Origin: Brassica napus
Lineage: Eukaryota; Streptophyta; Magnoliopsida; Brassicales; Brassicaceae
Assembly (NCBI RefSeq): GCF_020379485.1
Contig: NC_063447.1
Location: 60,439,452 to 60,503,451, forward strand
Reading direction: 5' to 3'
Length of the DNA: 64,000 bases
Under the pieces are notes generated by a model, which saw only the letters and a list, made by a program, of their open reading frames with translations, had not been told where the DNA came from and made no database searches. Both the position numbers and the translations under genes were made by a program. Each line of letters opens with the position of its first letter. Positions within the stretch are counted from its first letter, which is position 1. This document shows, one piece after another, positions 45,467-57,065 of the stretch.

Positions 45467-45471
<5 letters not shown>

Positions 45472-45483
45472 ATGTATTATATA

Positions 45484-46094
45484 CTAGGTGTTTTCCTACA
45501 CCATGTACAGTAATTTTTTTTTTAAATCTAACTTATATTTAAAAATAAATTTTATTAAATATTATAAATTTTACTATTTGTTTACTAATATATAATATAG
45601 ATTTGATATTATACCTAATAAAAATAATATAAAATTGTATAATTATCAAAAATTTAGCATAAACAATATTTATAAAATTTGTAGGTATATAAAAAACTAA
45701 TGATATTACGATTAGATATTTAAATTTTTAAAAAATTGTACAAATTTTTGAAAGCTTTAATAATACAAATTGTATAATTATACAAAAATAATAATATTTT
45801 GAAATTTGAAATGTTATTTATGAATATATTTATTTTATAGATAATGTAGGAGCTATTGCCATATTTTAAAAAAGTTTACCAAAAATAAATATCAATATTA
45901 AATGTAATATATGAATTATTACCATATTATAATGAGTTTGCTAAAAATATAAATCAACATTAAATGAAATTATCAATCTCATATTTTTTCGGAAGCCATG
46001 TCATCAATTTCAGTAGTCATGTCATATTTGTTTTGTGAAATTGATTGTAGAAAGGATACGTGGCAAAACCACTTCGCAAATATAGTCTAAGAGA
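45484..46094 (-). mobile_element. 611-bp non-autonomous Helitron
   Basis: On the minus strand it begins TCTCTTAGACTATATTTGCG at 46094 and ends GGAAAACACCTAG at 45484. It is preceded by A and followed by T, the Helitron insertion pattern. Both ends resemble Arabidopsis ATREP-type Helitrons; CCACTTCGCAAATATAG near the 5' end is characteristic. The hairpin before the 3' end has degenerated. It sits inside an intron of the F-box pseudogene. Confidence 0.75.
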
Positions 46095-46253
46095 TTTTTA
46101 CATATTATGAAATAATAAAATATTAAATAGTTAAAAAATTAATAATGATTACGTATATAATTAAATTTGTGCAAACACAAAAATAAATTTTATTAATCCA
46201 AATAATTATTTTTTTCTATTTTAAACAGTATATAATGAAACTTAAATGATATA

Positions 46254-46291
<38 letters not shown>

Positions 46292-47215
46292 GTACTTTTA
46301 ATATTAATATCTATTAAATGATTTTTTTTACTCATATGATTTTTGATCATTTATATATTTTAATTAAAAAAATTTAAATCACTAATAACAATTTTTTTAT
46401 TGTGGAATTAATATTTTTAGTAATTTATAACTTTTTAAAAAAGTTTATTGCAAGGCTTAAAATTTAGATATTAAGTTGTCAATATTTGTTCAAAGTTTTT
46501 ATAAAAAATATTTGTGTTCAAAATAATTTTCGAAGTTAAAATATTTATGTATGTTTATATAGTATATAGTTTAATTTAAACATTATTAATATATATATAT
46601 ATATATATATATCTTATAATCTTAATATTTATTAAATGAGATTTCCTAATTATATGATTTTGTATTATTTGTATCTTCTTTTAACAAAAAAAATTTAAAC
46701 CATGGGTTACAAAAGTTTGAATGTGAAATTTTTAACAGTTTTAGTAATTTATAGTTTAAACTAAAATAACTAAAATTTTATTATATGATTAATGTAGATA
46801 TTTAATTTATTTTAATAATTTAAAATTAAATAAATATGGTAGAGGATGCACTATTTTTCTATCAAAAATTTATTATTTCCGTAATGGTTAAAAAATGAAG
46901 AACATTAATATTGAATTTAATATTAGTTTAATAAAAGTTTATAACCAACTTATGGCTATAAAAAATGTTGTAATGCTTCTCAAATAATATATAAGGGATA
47001 TGATTTTATATATTTCTAAAATAAAAACATATTTACTTATACATTTAATTATATTTTAACCAATAGAAAAATAAATGGAAAAATCTTGTTAATTAATTTT
47101 ACATTAAAATTATAAAATAATATTTATTTTGAAACGGAAATTTTGCTTTGTAACGATAATTAAACTAAAACGGAAGGAGCATAACGAAAGTTTCTTTTTG
47201 AGACAGAGATATATA
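46095..47215. other. AT-rich filler in F-box pseudogene intron
   Basis: Very AT-rich, with two TA microsatellites and a lone AAACGGAAGGAG end near 47168-47180 that resembles half of a Stowaway MITE. No gene. Confidence 0.45.
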
Positions 47216-47432
47216 GACGGACCATAACGGAGCTCTTTGGTTTTTCTCCATTGGATCTCGAAACAGTCTCCGGGTATGAGTCCTTGCAAACAGTCGGACA
47301 CGTGTAAAACACGTGACTCTTTGTCGGTTAAAGACGGTCTCAGCTTTTGCCACCTCACGTTTACCTCCTCCTCCGGGGTAAAACAATAGATTTTTTTTAT
47401 TACTCTGGTATCCAGGGTTTACTAAAAGATAT

Positions 47433-47658
47433 TACTCTCTCTATTTTTAATTGTAAGTAGTTTTGCTTAAAACCACGAATATTTAGAAAATTGTTATTTA
47501 AAAGAATATATTATTTAAACAATTAATTCAACTAATTATTAAAAACTTAACATTATTTCATTGGTCACACCGTATCCAATAAATGAAAAGATGCATTGAA
47601 ATATGTAAACTACATATATTGTGAAACAAACTACTTACATTTAGATACGGAGGGAGTA
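47433..47658. mobile_element. Stowaway-like MITE with TA duplication
   Basis: The element at 47435-47656 is flanked by TA on both sides. Left end CTCTCTCTATTTTTAATTG with GTAAGTAGTTTTG; right end CAAACTACTTACATTTAGATACGGAGGGAG. The termini are inverted repeats of the CTCCCTCCG type usual for plant Stowaway elements. Confidence 0.8.
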
Positions 47659-48617
47659 GATTAATTCCTCATGTAAATATACAAATGAAAACCTTATATC
47701 TACTTAGACAGTAACCAGGTTTAGTGTCGTGAAGATTTTTTTTTTTTTTGCTTAAAATTTAGCGTCGTGAAGTTGCTTTTAAACTCTTTTTCAAGAAAAA
47801 GTTGCTTTTCAACTCGGATATCTTACCTTTCTAAATACGCATAATACTAAACCACGTACTACTTGTTCAAATAATAAGAGGTTGAGCCGTGAGCGTTTGT
47901 TTCTTTACCTCGCTTGAAATGTATCAGTGTTGGAATCGTATCAGACTTTAGCATCGTAATAAGAGATCCCGAGTCCAACATACAGGGGCTGCATCAGACC
48001 AAAGAAAGAATCAAATACCCACAAGCACTTTATATCAAAAGGTGAATTAATTAGTCTTTTTTTCTTTTTTTTTTACTCATGGGTCGATCGATCATTACAT
48101 TGCGCTGTTTGACCTGAGCACAAACCCAGAACTTGCCACTCTCAAGATTTGAGTACCAGTACATCACAGAATCAATAGCTACTGGAGATGATGATGATGA
48201 ACGACGTCTCCTGCCGCCGCAACTGGGACGTCCCATTAACATGGAGACATGACATGAGATTTCCACTCTTGAATCGCTGCAGCACCCATTAGTCTCCCCC
48301 ATTTCTTCTCCATGTGTTTCTCCCAGAGATGATCGCTCACGCATTTCTCCCTCAGCTCAGAGCAAACACAAGCCATAGCACATAGCTCAGATGAAGAGAG
48401 CTTCTCAGTCTAAGGTTAAATCGGATAAATCCAGGAGTGACACTTTGATTTCTTCATCTAAGAAGAGATCATCCTTCTTCCTTCTTTTTGTTTCCCTTCT
48501 CCATGCTAATGTTCTTCTTGAACCATTAGGACGGAGGATAACGTGTTTTGCAAAACAAGAACCTATGAGTAACCCACAAATCGCGTTGAAGAATAAATTG
48601 ATGTAGTTGTTCTCCAT

Positions 48618-48999
48618 TGAACACAAGAAAATAGGGGCGGAGAAGGAGAGATAGAGAACAGAGTTGTTAGAGAATTGGTTTATTTTTTGGCCTTTGTTTT
48701 TGGTTATTCACACACGCAATTCAAGCTTTGTTATAGTTGTTAGAGCTATCTTAGGTGGCTCACGCTTTGCGTGTGTGTGTTTGTGTATAAGTATAACTCT
48801 TTATTTTACAAGTATTGAGCAATACTAAACAGGAGAAAGATGCTCATTAAAAAAAGTTACAAAGAAATACAAAAACAAACATTTCACTAATTTTATTACT
48901 TCAAAAGTCCGAACTAATCTTAATCAAGATTTTTACTAGCATCAACATAAACATTAAACTCAAAGAAAAGGAGAGAGACTATATGATGGCCTTCTTCAT
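48618..48999. other. Short region between F-box pseudogene and AVT gene
   Basis: The former promoter of the F-box gene and the 3' UTR of the transporter gene, whose sequence is duplicated at 43588-43835. Confidence 0.45.
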
Positions 49000-51762
49000 T
49001 TAATAATTCCTAATGATCTTTGTAACCGAAGAGTATGTCCCCAAGGCCCCACTCACCAACCCAATCACCACTATTATTGAACTCAGAATCATCTGTACCG
49101 CATAACACAACACAACAAACGTCAGAGTTAATCTAAGTGTCCATATACATAAACTACTTTCAAGAAACTGTGAAGAGGAGACTGAATAAAGCTCAATATT
49201 GTATATATACCTGTGTTCTTGTAGCTTTGTTACCCATTATCCTTATGAAGCATAGAGCTGGCATTACTATAGCCACAAGTATACTGAGAAAAGATCCTAT
49301 CAGAGCCATCACAAGACCTAACAGCCAATTTTTTCACAAAAAAAATAATAATGAATATTGAGACCACTAAGCAGTAAACAGATACCTACATAAGCTTAAC
49401 GTTCTTACCAAAAAATGGGATAAGGAAAGCAGAACAAACAGAAGAAGCAACAAGTGCTGTTCTTAGAAGAAGAAAGCACCATATGTTCTCTGAGATCCTT
49501 TCTGGTAATAGCTCTTCTATACTCCTTGCAAGTGGATTCATCAAAAGAGCATATTTTGTAAACGGACTCACAACCTTAAGACAAAACAGAACCAAGATGG
49601 AGTTTTAGTAATGAAATGGAACTTCAAAAGATGATATATGATAAAAAAAACTAACCGTTGTCCATTGAGCCACTTTGGAGAAAAACAAGCCCTTTGGCAT
49701 GTTTAGTGTAATCTGAGACAAGGTTGCTTCACCAAACATGCAATAACCCATGATTGCAACTCCTCCATATAGAAAAACACATAGAATAAACCTGCAATGT
49801 AGCCACACACACAACAACAACAACATAAACCTCTTTGATTCAAGAACTGGATCAAAACATCAAGAAGCTTATATAAAGAGTTGAGAATCTATTTGGTATT
49901 ACGTTGTGATCACTGCTTTGTTGAACTTGGTTTTATCAGCCATGGACTGATATATATTTGGGATCACAGAGTGGCCTGAGTAGCAAAATCCATAGATACC
50001 AATGGCAAACGGTATCCCATTCCATTTCACAGCAGGACCGGTGTGATGAAACCCTATACCGCCCGTTGTACCGAGGAAGAAAGTGCTCACTGCTATCAGA
50101 ACTGTTGCAATAACTCCACCAGCTGTGGAATCAAAGAAGCTGACTCAAGATTCTTGAATAGACAACTTATATAATTTAAAAACAAAAAAAACAAATTTGG
50201 GAACCTAATATATGTAATTATTTTTTAAAAAATTGAGATACATAGGCCAATTCTTCACTGCATCTGCTCAGGACTGGCCCTGAAAGTAATCAATAATATT
50301 ACAAAAAACAAAACGCCGTTGAGTGTACCTGATAGGTAGGAAATGATGCGTAGATCCTTCAACCAAACAGTTGGAAGAACAACTAGAGCAGTGAATATTC
50401 CAAATAAATGTTTGGAATCAATGCGGATCCCAAGCCAATCGATGGATGTACCAGGGAAGAGACCAGTAAGGTTATCACCTTCCAAAATGATGAACTCAAC
50501 ACAATATGACTACAAAAAAAGATTCTAGTAAGTTCAGATTATTCAGACAGAAACAAAAGCTTTTCAAGATACTTCACTTACATATAGTTCTGTGTACAGT
50601 ATCACCTGCAAGAAAAGACACAACACATTAAGATGTAAAGCTACAGAACAACTGAAAATATATGAAGCTAGGAGAGTGACTTACACAGATGAGAATACGA
50701 CCATACTTGCCAAAAGCTGCTTCTCCAATGTCAGGATAAGTGATAATGCCAGTTTTGGCCTCGAAACAATCTTTCATTAAACTAGCAGTGTAACAACATA
50801 TAACAGCAAATAATAGAAGAATCACCATACTTGCCCAACCAGCTTCTTTCACTGTAAAAGGTGTTGAGAGTAGTCCAACTCCAGCCATTACATTAATCGC
50901 TGTAACCAAAACAGAGTTCTTAAAACTAAAACCAAAAATCAGAAGTCAACCAGGACCGGTCTGAACTCTGAAGTATAAACTAATGAAGCATTGGCTTATG
51001 ACCCCCTAATTTTTTTTAAAAAAATTATACATATAGGCTCCCAAATTTGTAAAAATAAGAAAACCTATATAAACTCTTACTAAACTATTAAGTGTTCTAA
51101 AAATAGATCTAGGCGAAACCGATTTTGCCTTAAAAAAAATATGTTTAGGCTCCCGCCTAAACAATAATCCTCTATAATGCTACTAACCATCGCCTAGGGA
51201 TTTATTGAACATCGAAATTATAGTTTACCATTGAAAATTGTTTGAGTGAAGCTGCAGCCATAGCCACCAATGGGCAACTCTTCAGCGAATGAGCCTTTAT
51301 GAGACCAAACTGATTGTGTAACTGAGGCTTTGTCGGATTCTTCGTTTCTCTCAGGGAGCAAAGGGGCTTTAGACTCAACATCCAGATTACTTTTGCTCTG
51401 TCTGTAGAAACTCGGAGTGTAGAAACTGGGATTGCTCAGGAGAGACCCGAAGATTGGTGATGCAGCAATGGTGTAAGAGTCGGTCGTTTCCCTGTGAAGA
51501 AACCAAGAAGAACCAATCAGATCTCTATAAGATGATTCTAGTGTGAATAGATTCGAGAGCTGTACCTAAAGCTCTGAGGCCATTGAACTTGGGAGATGAA
51601 AGTATCATCGTTGTTGTTGTCGTCGTCGCCAGGGAGATCTCCGAGGTCGCTTTGATCAGTGTTGTCGCTGTCGTTCTCGTACTTACTGGTGTCTTCAAGA
51701 TCTTCATCGTCTTCGAACGTAAACTCGATCTTCTTCTCCTTATCCTTGTTATTCACGTCCAT
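49000..51762 (-). CDS. AVT1-type vacuolar amino-acid transporter
   Basis: Ten minus-strand exons: 51566-51762, 51229-51491, 50685-50899, 50582-50605, 50329-50509, 49903-50122, 49656-49791, 49409-49574, 49211-49317 and 49000-49092, 533 residues with phase kept throughout. An acidic, disordered N-terminus of about 140 residues ([12 protein letters not shown]) leads to the transporter core, which begins [22 protein letters not shown], the first span of the AAAP/Aa_trans family. About ten further hydrophobic segments follow, with [45 protein letters not shown] and [20 protein letters not shown]. Exon 4 is only 24 bases. AVT1 proteins move neutral amino acids across the vacuolar membrane. The sequence matches Arabidopsis At2g41190. 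Introns 2 and 5 contain hAT-like repeat fragments. The gene appears intact. Confidence 0.92.
50200..50290. repeat. hAT-like fragment in AVT intron 5
   Basis: CTCAGGACTGGCCCTGA at 50268-50284, with ATTATTTTTTAAAAAATTGAGATACATAGGCC beside it split across short AT runs, resembles the CAGGGCCGG MITE family seen at 7397 and 50952. Confidence 0.4.
50948..51225. repeat. hAT-like and CTAGGCG repeat fragments in AVT intron 2
   Basis: CAGGACCGGTCTGAA near 50952 and ATACATATAGGCTCCC near 51029 match the CAGGGCCGG family. At 51107-51215 words such as CGCCTAGGGATTTATTGAAC and TCTAGGCGAAACCGATTTT match the dispersed CTAGGCG repeat. The splice sites of the intron are intact. Confidence 0.45.
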
Positions 51763-53100
51763 TTTCTTTTCTGGGACAAACTCCAAGAAACACGAGTTCT
51801 ACTTGATTGATTCTTGTTGTTTTGTTATTGCAGAGAGGTGGGTTCGAGAAGTTTGAAGAGAGAAGGAGGTGGCGAGAGACGAATAGGAAACAGTGAACTG
51901 TCTGAGGCTTTTATTATTTTTATTATTTATTTTTGAGGCTTTTTGTGATATGATTTGCTTGGCTAGTTATAACGTGGCGACAGCGATGGAGATTAGTGAA
52001 AGAGATTAGAGTTGACAAGCAATGTTTTAAGACTTTCTGATCGAATGACAAGTGTTGAGCTTAGATGGTTCTGTCTCTTTCGGATGGATCACCGTCTGCA
52101 TGTGTCTGTAAAAAATCGCGTTTCCTACTTTATTATGGAGATTCTTTTAAAAAAAAACGTAAATTCGTTTTTACAATATTCGATCTAAAATTTGGAAACA
52201 AATCATAATAGTATAATGGGTGATAATAGTGTGATACAGTTAATATTTTTGTCACGTTTTGTTGTTAGTATAAAATTATAAATTTTCTATAAAATTCGTA
52301 ACGACTGGTTATAATTTAAAAATAAATAGTTTTGTATTCAAGTTTTATGGTAAAAAAAGTTGGCACGGACATTTAAAGCTATATTCCACAAGGCTTGATG
52401 CAGGATTCTTATGCATAGTACTTGCTTAAAATCTATTCGTTGTTCTGAATCTTAATGTCCCAAAAGACTCCAAATTAAGATAAAACAAAAAGAAGATTTG
52501 AGTCATGACACGATGTCGACGAGGGAGGGGTGTAATTGTAATCCTTGTCAGCGAAATTTATTAGGAATATGTTATCTCTTTGTGGTGTGGCATGTGATTT
52601 TCTACAAGTGTCAATGCTTCATACGGTCCATATCATTTTTAATAGTTTATCCGTTGATGGAAATGTATTTTATTTTGGTTAACTTTCTCAAATTATACTC
52701 CCAAACGAAGACTTATTAAAGAAAGATCTGCATGCCTCTTCCACCTTGATATTTTGCAAACCAGGAGAATATATTCCTTAATATGTTGGTTGACAAATTA
52801 AGAAAAAATTATGTATTGGTTTGAAAATATAAACAATAATGTACTAATCAAAATTTTAATCACTCTAATACAATTTGGAATTTAAAAATCATATCGTGAC
52901 CATATGATATATCAAATACAGTGACCATTAATTTTAACATATGAAAATACAGTCATAATGAAGTTGCAAAAAAAAATACAGTCATAATTAATAATTTTGA
53001 GAACTATTCTTTATATTAAAAACAAAAAAAAAATTATTAGAAAACTAAATTCGTCCTCGCCGACCTCACAAGTCACGCCTCCAACATTTGTTTCTCAATA
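51763..53100. other. AVT promoter region and intergenic DNA
   Basis: The upstream region of the minus-strand transporter (CT-rich leader near 51765-51900), then AT-rich DNA without a supported gene up to the Helitron. Confidence 0.4.
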
Positions 53101-55964
53101 TCTATCCTATACTAAAAGGAAGATATAATCAAAGGAGAGTTTGTCCACGTAGGCATTTTAATTCCATCCAATTAGAAACTTCCGTTTCTCCACGTCACCT
53201 CAGCTCTCCGTAATACCTTTGCGTAGAAGAAGCCCATTCAATTTTTCACATAGGCCCTGTTTTTGGTTTTGCACGCCTCCAACCCTGATACGGCATAATC
53301 GATGAACTGAAATTCTTCTCTCCTCTGCGTGCGATGGAGATTTGGTGACGTTTGCGCTTCATCTCACTATCTGAAACGGTCTGAGTTATGGCTTCATGTT
53401 TAATCCCCTTGATTCACGCCCACGATGAGGCTTTGAATGTGCTGTCTAGATCTAAAAGCCTGTGTGTGTTCGGTATAAATATAGGTGAGTATTTCTCTTC
53501 TTGAACTCATCTATTCTCATATTTCTTATATAGCATACTAATTCACGGCTTAATTGCTAACTCAAGGGTGTTCTTCTCCAATCTGAAGTTCGGCAAGTGT
53601 TCCTCCGCTAGGCTGTTGCGGTTCTGGGAATTTGATGGCCTAAACCAGCATGATTACAGATGCATTTAATACCCCCTTTCGATTGAACTCATCACTACGA
53701 TAAGAAAGTGTTTGGTTTCATCCAAGGATATGAGCGTGTCTTGGATACTGGTAAGTCATTGTTCCATTTGCTTTTTCTTTTGTTAATTTATACTTCACAG
53801 TGATTTATTAATTCTTTGTTTTGATGTGATTCCCTAGCTTGCTTTGATCACAGAGGTAAACCAGAACATCCGTACTTTACACTCGAGAAAGATGGAGCCA
53901 TATGCGTAAGTAGACATTCTAAAGTATCTGTATGATGCAAGGATCTCAGAGTCTGTTTGTGAGGCCTGCTGCATTTTGTTTCTGTCGCAGACCAGAAGAA
54001 GAACGTTTGGCAATGGAGGTGTGTTTATGCATCAAATAACTAAAGTATCTCTCTTTCACGGCTCTTTGACTCCGTAAGCTCCTAATCTGATCCTTGGGTT
54101 ATCATGATATGAGATTCTCAATTACTGTTTGGAGTCTTTATCTTTTTCAACCATGCGTAGTCTTGAGCTGTTAAAGGTATGATTGTATTTACTTTTTCCT
54201 CCTGCTATTGAGTAGTACTAAATAATAAGATTTTATTTTGTTGTTTTAGTTTCTCTGTGAATATAACATTGTAAATGTCTTCACTTGGTATCAAGGTCAT
54301 CGAGAAAGAGAGAGTGTATCAATTATAAATTTAGTGTGCAAAAACATTTATTTATTTATTTTTATACAAATTTTTAGTAATTAACAATTGTTTTCATATT
54401 TTTTAGTTTCCTGAAAAATACATGTTTTCATTGGTCTAATATGTTACTTAACTCATAGAGATGCTAATGATTTTATATATATAAAAGATGCCTTAGACCA
54501 GTGCTTCACTTTTTCTCACGTAAACATGGTACTGTGCGATACAAGACCAGATACAAACCGTTGAGGATCACGTAAAATATTTTAAATATGTCTAAAAATT
54601 CATCATCCCAAATTAACAAAATTATTGGAGTTCAACGACAAACAAGAAAAAAAAATATTTCTATCTATCTTCATTATATGTATTGTTAGTTGATAAATTT
54701 TTGGTTTCATACAATTTAACTTTATTTTCAAATATAAAAAAAAAACTACATTGAACAAAAAAACATTTAAAACAATATTATGCACTTACAAAATACTACA
54801 AAACATTAAATTAACTAATAGAAAATTAAAAAATAAAAACAAACCATTTACACGATCCTAAACAAATATATCTGAGTTTCAAAGGCGTAGATTACTTATG
54901 CGTCAACAATACCATCTTTGATAATAAACAAATCTTAAATAATTAAAATAAAATCTCTTAAGCCACATAGTGCTAATATATACTTTATCCATTTCATATA
55001 AAATGTCATTTTATGTTTAAAGTTTATTTCATTATAAGTGTTGTTTTTCTTTTCCAATGCATATATTAATCAAAAAAATTCAGTTTTTACCATTATTTTT
55101 AATTTATTAATTACCAAAGAAATGTTTTAAATATGGACACACATATAAAGTTTAATAGATGAACTGAAAAGAAGTGTGAAATTATTTTTACTTCGTTTTA
55201 GCTTCCGTTGTGATTAACTAATGTCATAGTGGATTTTGTTCGGTTTGGTATTGAAAATGGATTCAAACCAGAATTTAACTTTGAAATAACATTACAATTC
55301 AAATTCTCTCTTTATATAAAAAAATATATAATTTGTATTTGTATATTATGTTCGTTAAATTTATTAAATTAAAATAAATAATATTTTTATTAAATCAGGT
55401 TTAGTATGGTTCCACTACACTAGCAAATGCCGTAACAGAAAGCTTTTTTTTGAAACACATTTTTTTTGTTTGAAACACTGCCGTAACAGAAGCGAAGTCT
55501 ACAATAAAATCAACATACACAGTACCACACTAATGATCAACGTAAGTTTTTTGATGAAGAAAATATTATAACATTTAAACTGCTGAGTTTTGGAAAACAA
55601 TATTAAGAAAGGTTGTAGATTTAAAGGGGAGGATCCATTAAATTACTTGGTAGTTGGAAACAAAAATTAGAAAAAATTATAAGTGAAATAAAATACATCT
55701 ATAGTCCAACCAATTAAACACCATAACTAAAATTTAATTAATTTTTGTTCATTTTGTTTATCACCTTATATATATATTCCAATAACAAAAAAAAATTGGA
55801 TACTGAAATTAAAAATTCGTAAGACAAGAAACAATGAAATTTTTAAAAAAATTATAATAATATATTTATTTTAATAGATTATACTATTTTATATTAAATA
55901 CAAAATATATAATCAAAATTAAAATTTAAACAAAAAAACCGGGCGTAGTCCGGACCGACCCTAG
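53101..55964 (+). mobile_element. 2.9-kb non-autonomous Helitron
   Basis: It begins TCTATCCTATACTAAAAGG at 53101 (preceded by A). It ends with hairpin CCGGGCGTAGTCCGG (55939-55953), then ACCGACCCTAG finishing at 55964 (followed by T). The A/T flanks, TC start and hairpin-CTAG end define a Helitron. The 3' end is close to that of the element ending at 13550, so both belong to one family. The interior has no helicase. A GC-richer part at 53330-54180 looks like a captured gene fragment. Confidence 0.85.
53388..54175 (+). other. Possible host gene fragment captured by Helitron
   Basis: A frame starting MASCLIPLIHAHDEALNVLS (53388-53484) ends at a good donor, G|GTGAGT. Later stretches read LITEVNQNIRTLHSRK and CFDHRGKPEHPYFTLE, with intron-like T-rich DNA and AG acceptors between them. 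This looks like exon-intron DNA carried by the Helitron. I do not recognise the gene, and frames do not join cleanly. Confidence 0.35.
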
Positions 55965-57060
55965 TTATCTTACAAATTTGTTGTTGACAACAAAAAAAAA
56001 CCTTACAAATTTGTCAAATATAAAAAAGAAAGACAAGCTATCACGAAATACAAAAATAAGAATTAATTAAAAAGAGGTTAATCACAACATGGGTCAAGAA
56101 CTCGATGCCGGTCCGTATTGACTTTGAGGTTATGTTTATGTTTCATTTTATGTAATGGAGCGAAGCAAAAGCTATGTTGAAGTTAAGGGAAAAGACAGCT
56201 ATGGCAGAAAATTGCTACCTCAACCGCCTTGAAGAACGAAATAATGATGATCATCAAGAATGGTCTTCCTCCTTATATATATATATATTCGTATATCTTT
56301 CTATGCATCACTGTCATGTAACTGAACCAAATAGCTTGCAGTCGGGGAAAAAAAAAGCAATTAGATTCGGCCGTTCAACCATTTTCAGCAAGGAGTTTGT
56401 TTCCTCGAAGTTGAGTTTGGACAATTATTTAATTTTGATCCGACCTGTTTGATCACAATGAATCGAGTCAAATGGTCGGCATCAGGATATTCTGACTATG
56501 CTATGAATTGTATATGATGACTACGTGTGATGTGACTAGACATACTTTTTTTTAATTTGGTGTTGACAGATAAATTAATAGAAGACTTTGTGGTACCCAA
56601 CTTCTGTTGCCAAGTGTTGATAAATTACAAGAAGCTTATAAAAGTCTTATCAATTTCTCTTTATAACAACACCAAAAAGTCTTCCACTTCCTATTTCGTT
56701 AAATAGTTTTATTAACTTATAAAAATAATGATAACTATGATAATTTCTCTATCTTTGGTTGGTTTGGAACATGGGCCATAACAATATTCAATCTAATGAT
56801 GCTGCAGTCCGAAAGAAAAAGTAAGCAAGCTCTTTTTATTTGTCTCAATTACATTGAGATTATAGAGTCAAGAAAGAAAACACCCATGTCACATATATTT
56901 GTTGATTTCTTGGGTATTTGTACATCTTTAGGATTGTTATTTAGATAAGAATGTGCATGTTTATGAGATCATGCTTCTAACTGCTGCTAATAGCATCCAG
57001 TTTTGTTTGATAGATTCCTTTTTAAGTTTAATACGAGAAGCAAGGAACAAATGAAGCTAT
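55965..57060. other. Intergenic DNA, no confirmed gene
   Basis: Includes a 92-codon plus-strand frame at 56174-56452 (MLKLREKTAMAENCYLNRLE) that I do not recognise and that ends in low-complexity hydrophobic sequence. No introns, homologue or promoter could be supported. Confidence 0.3.
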
Positions 57061-57065
57061 GTTCT

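Larger units (their letters stand above)
44782..48617 (-). pseudogene. F-box protein gene, scattered and frameshifted
   Basis: Pieces of one F-box gene lie in order on the minus strand. (1) 48617 to about 48415: MENNYINLFF with a hydrophobic segment, then [12 protein letters not shown], the start of an F-box. (2) About 48412-48235, shifted frame: [20 protein letters not shown], then [15 protein letters not shown] and a stop. (3) About 48190-48105, another frame: DSVMYWYSNLESGKFW. (4) About 47375-47223: RWQKLRPS, HVSDCLQGLIPGDCFEIQW, KELRYG. (5) 45021-45092: WWLGHVGHLRYCD. (6) 44782-44951: ETVVLEFRPFKRG, GFYGGVRKLG and a stop. Pieces 4 to 6 join with correct splice phase (donor GTCCGT, acceptors at 45093 and 44952). 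The part between 3 and 4 is missing and holds a Stowaway MITE; the intron between 4 and 5 holds a SINE and a Helitron. Matches the At2g41170-type F-box family, whose members act in SCF ubiquitin ligases. Confidence 0.8.

Noticed and set aside
45210..45467. An 85-codon frame ending in YIYIYIYI
   Set aside because: It is translation of a SINE plus TA microsatellites.
56174..56452. 92-codon frame MLKLREKTAMAENCYLNRLE as a gene
   Set aside because: No recognised similarity, no supporting exons or promoter, and its middle and end are low-complexity; it is noted only as an open frame.
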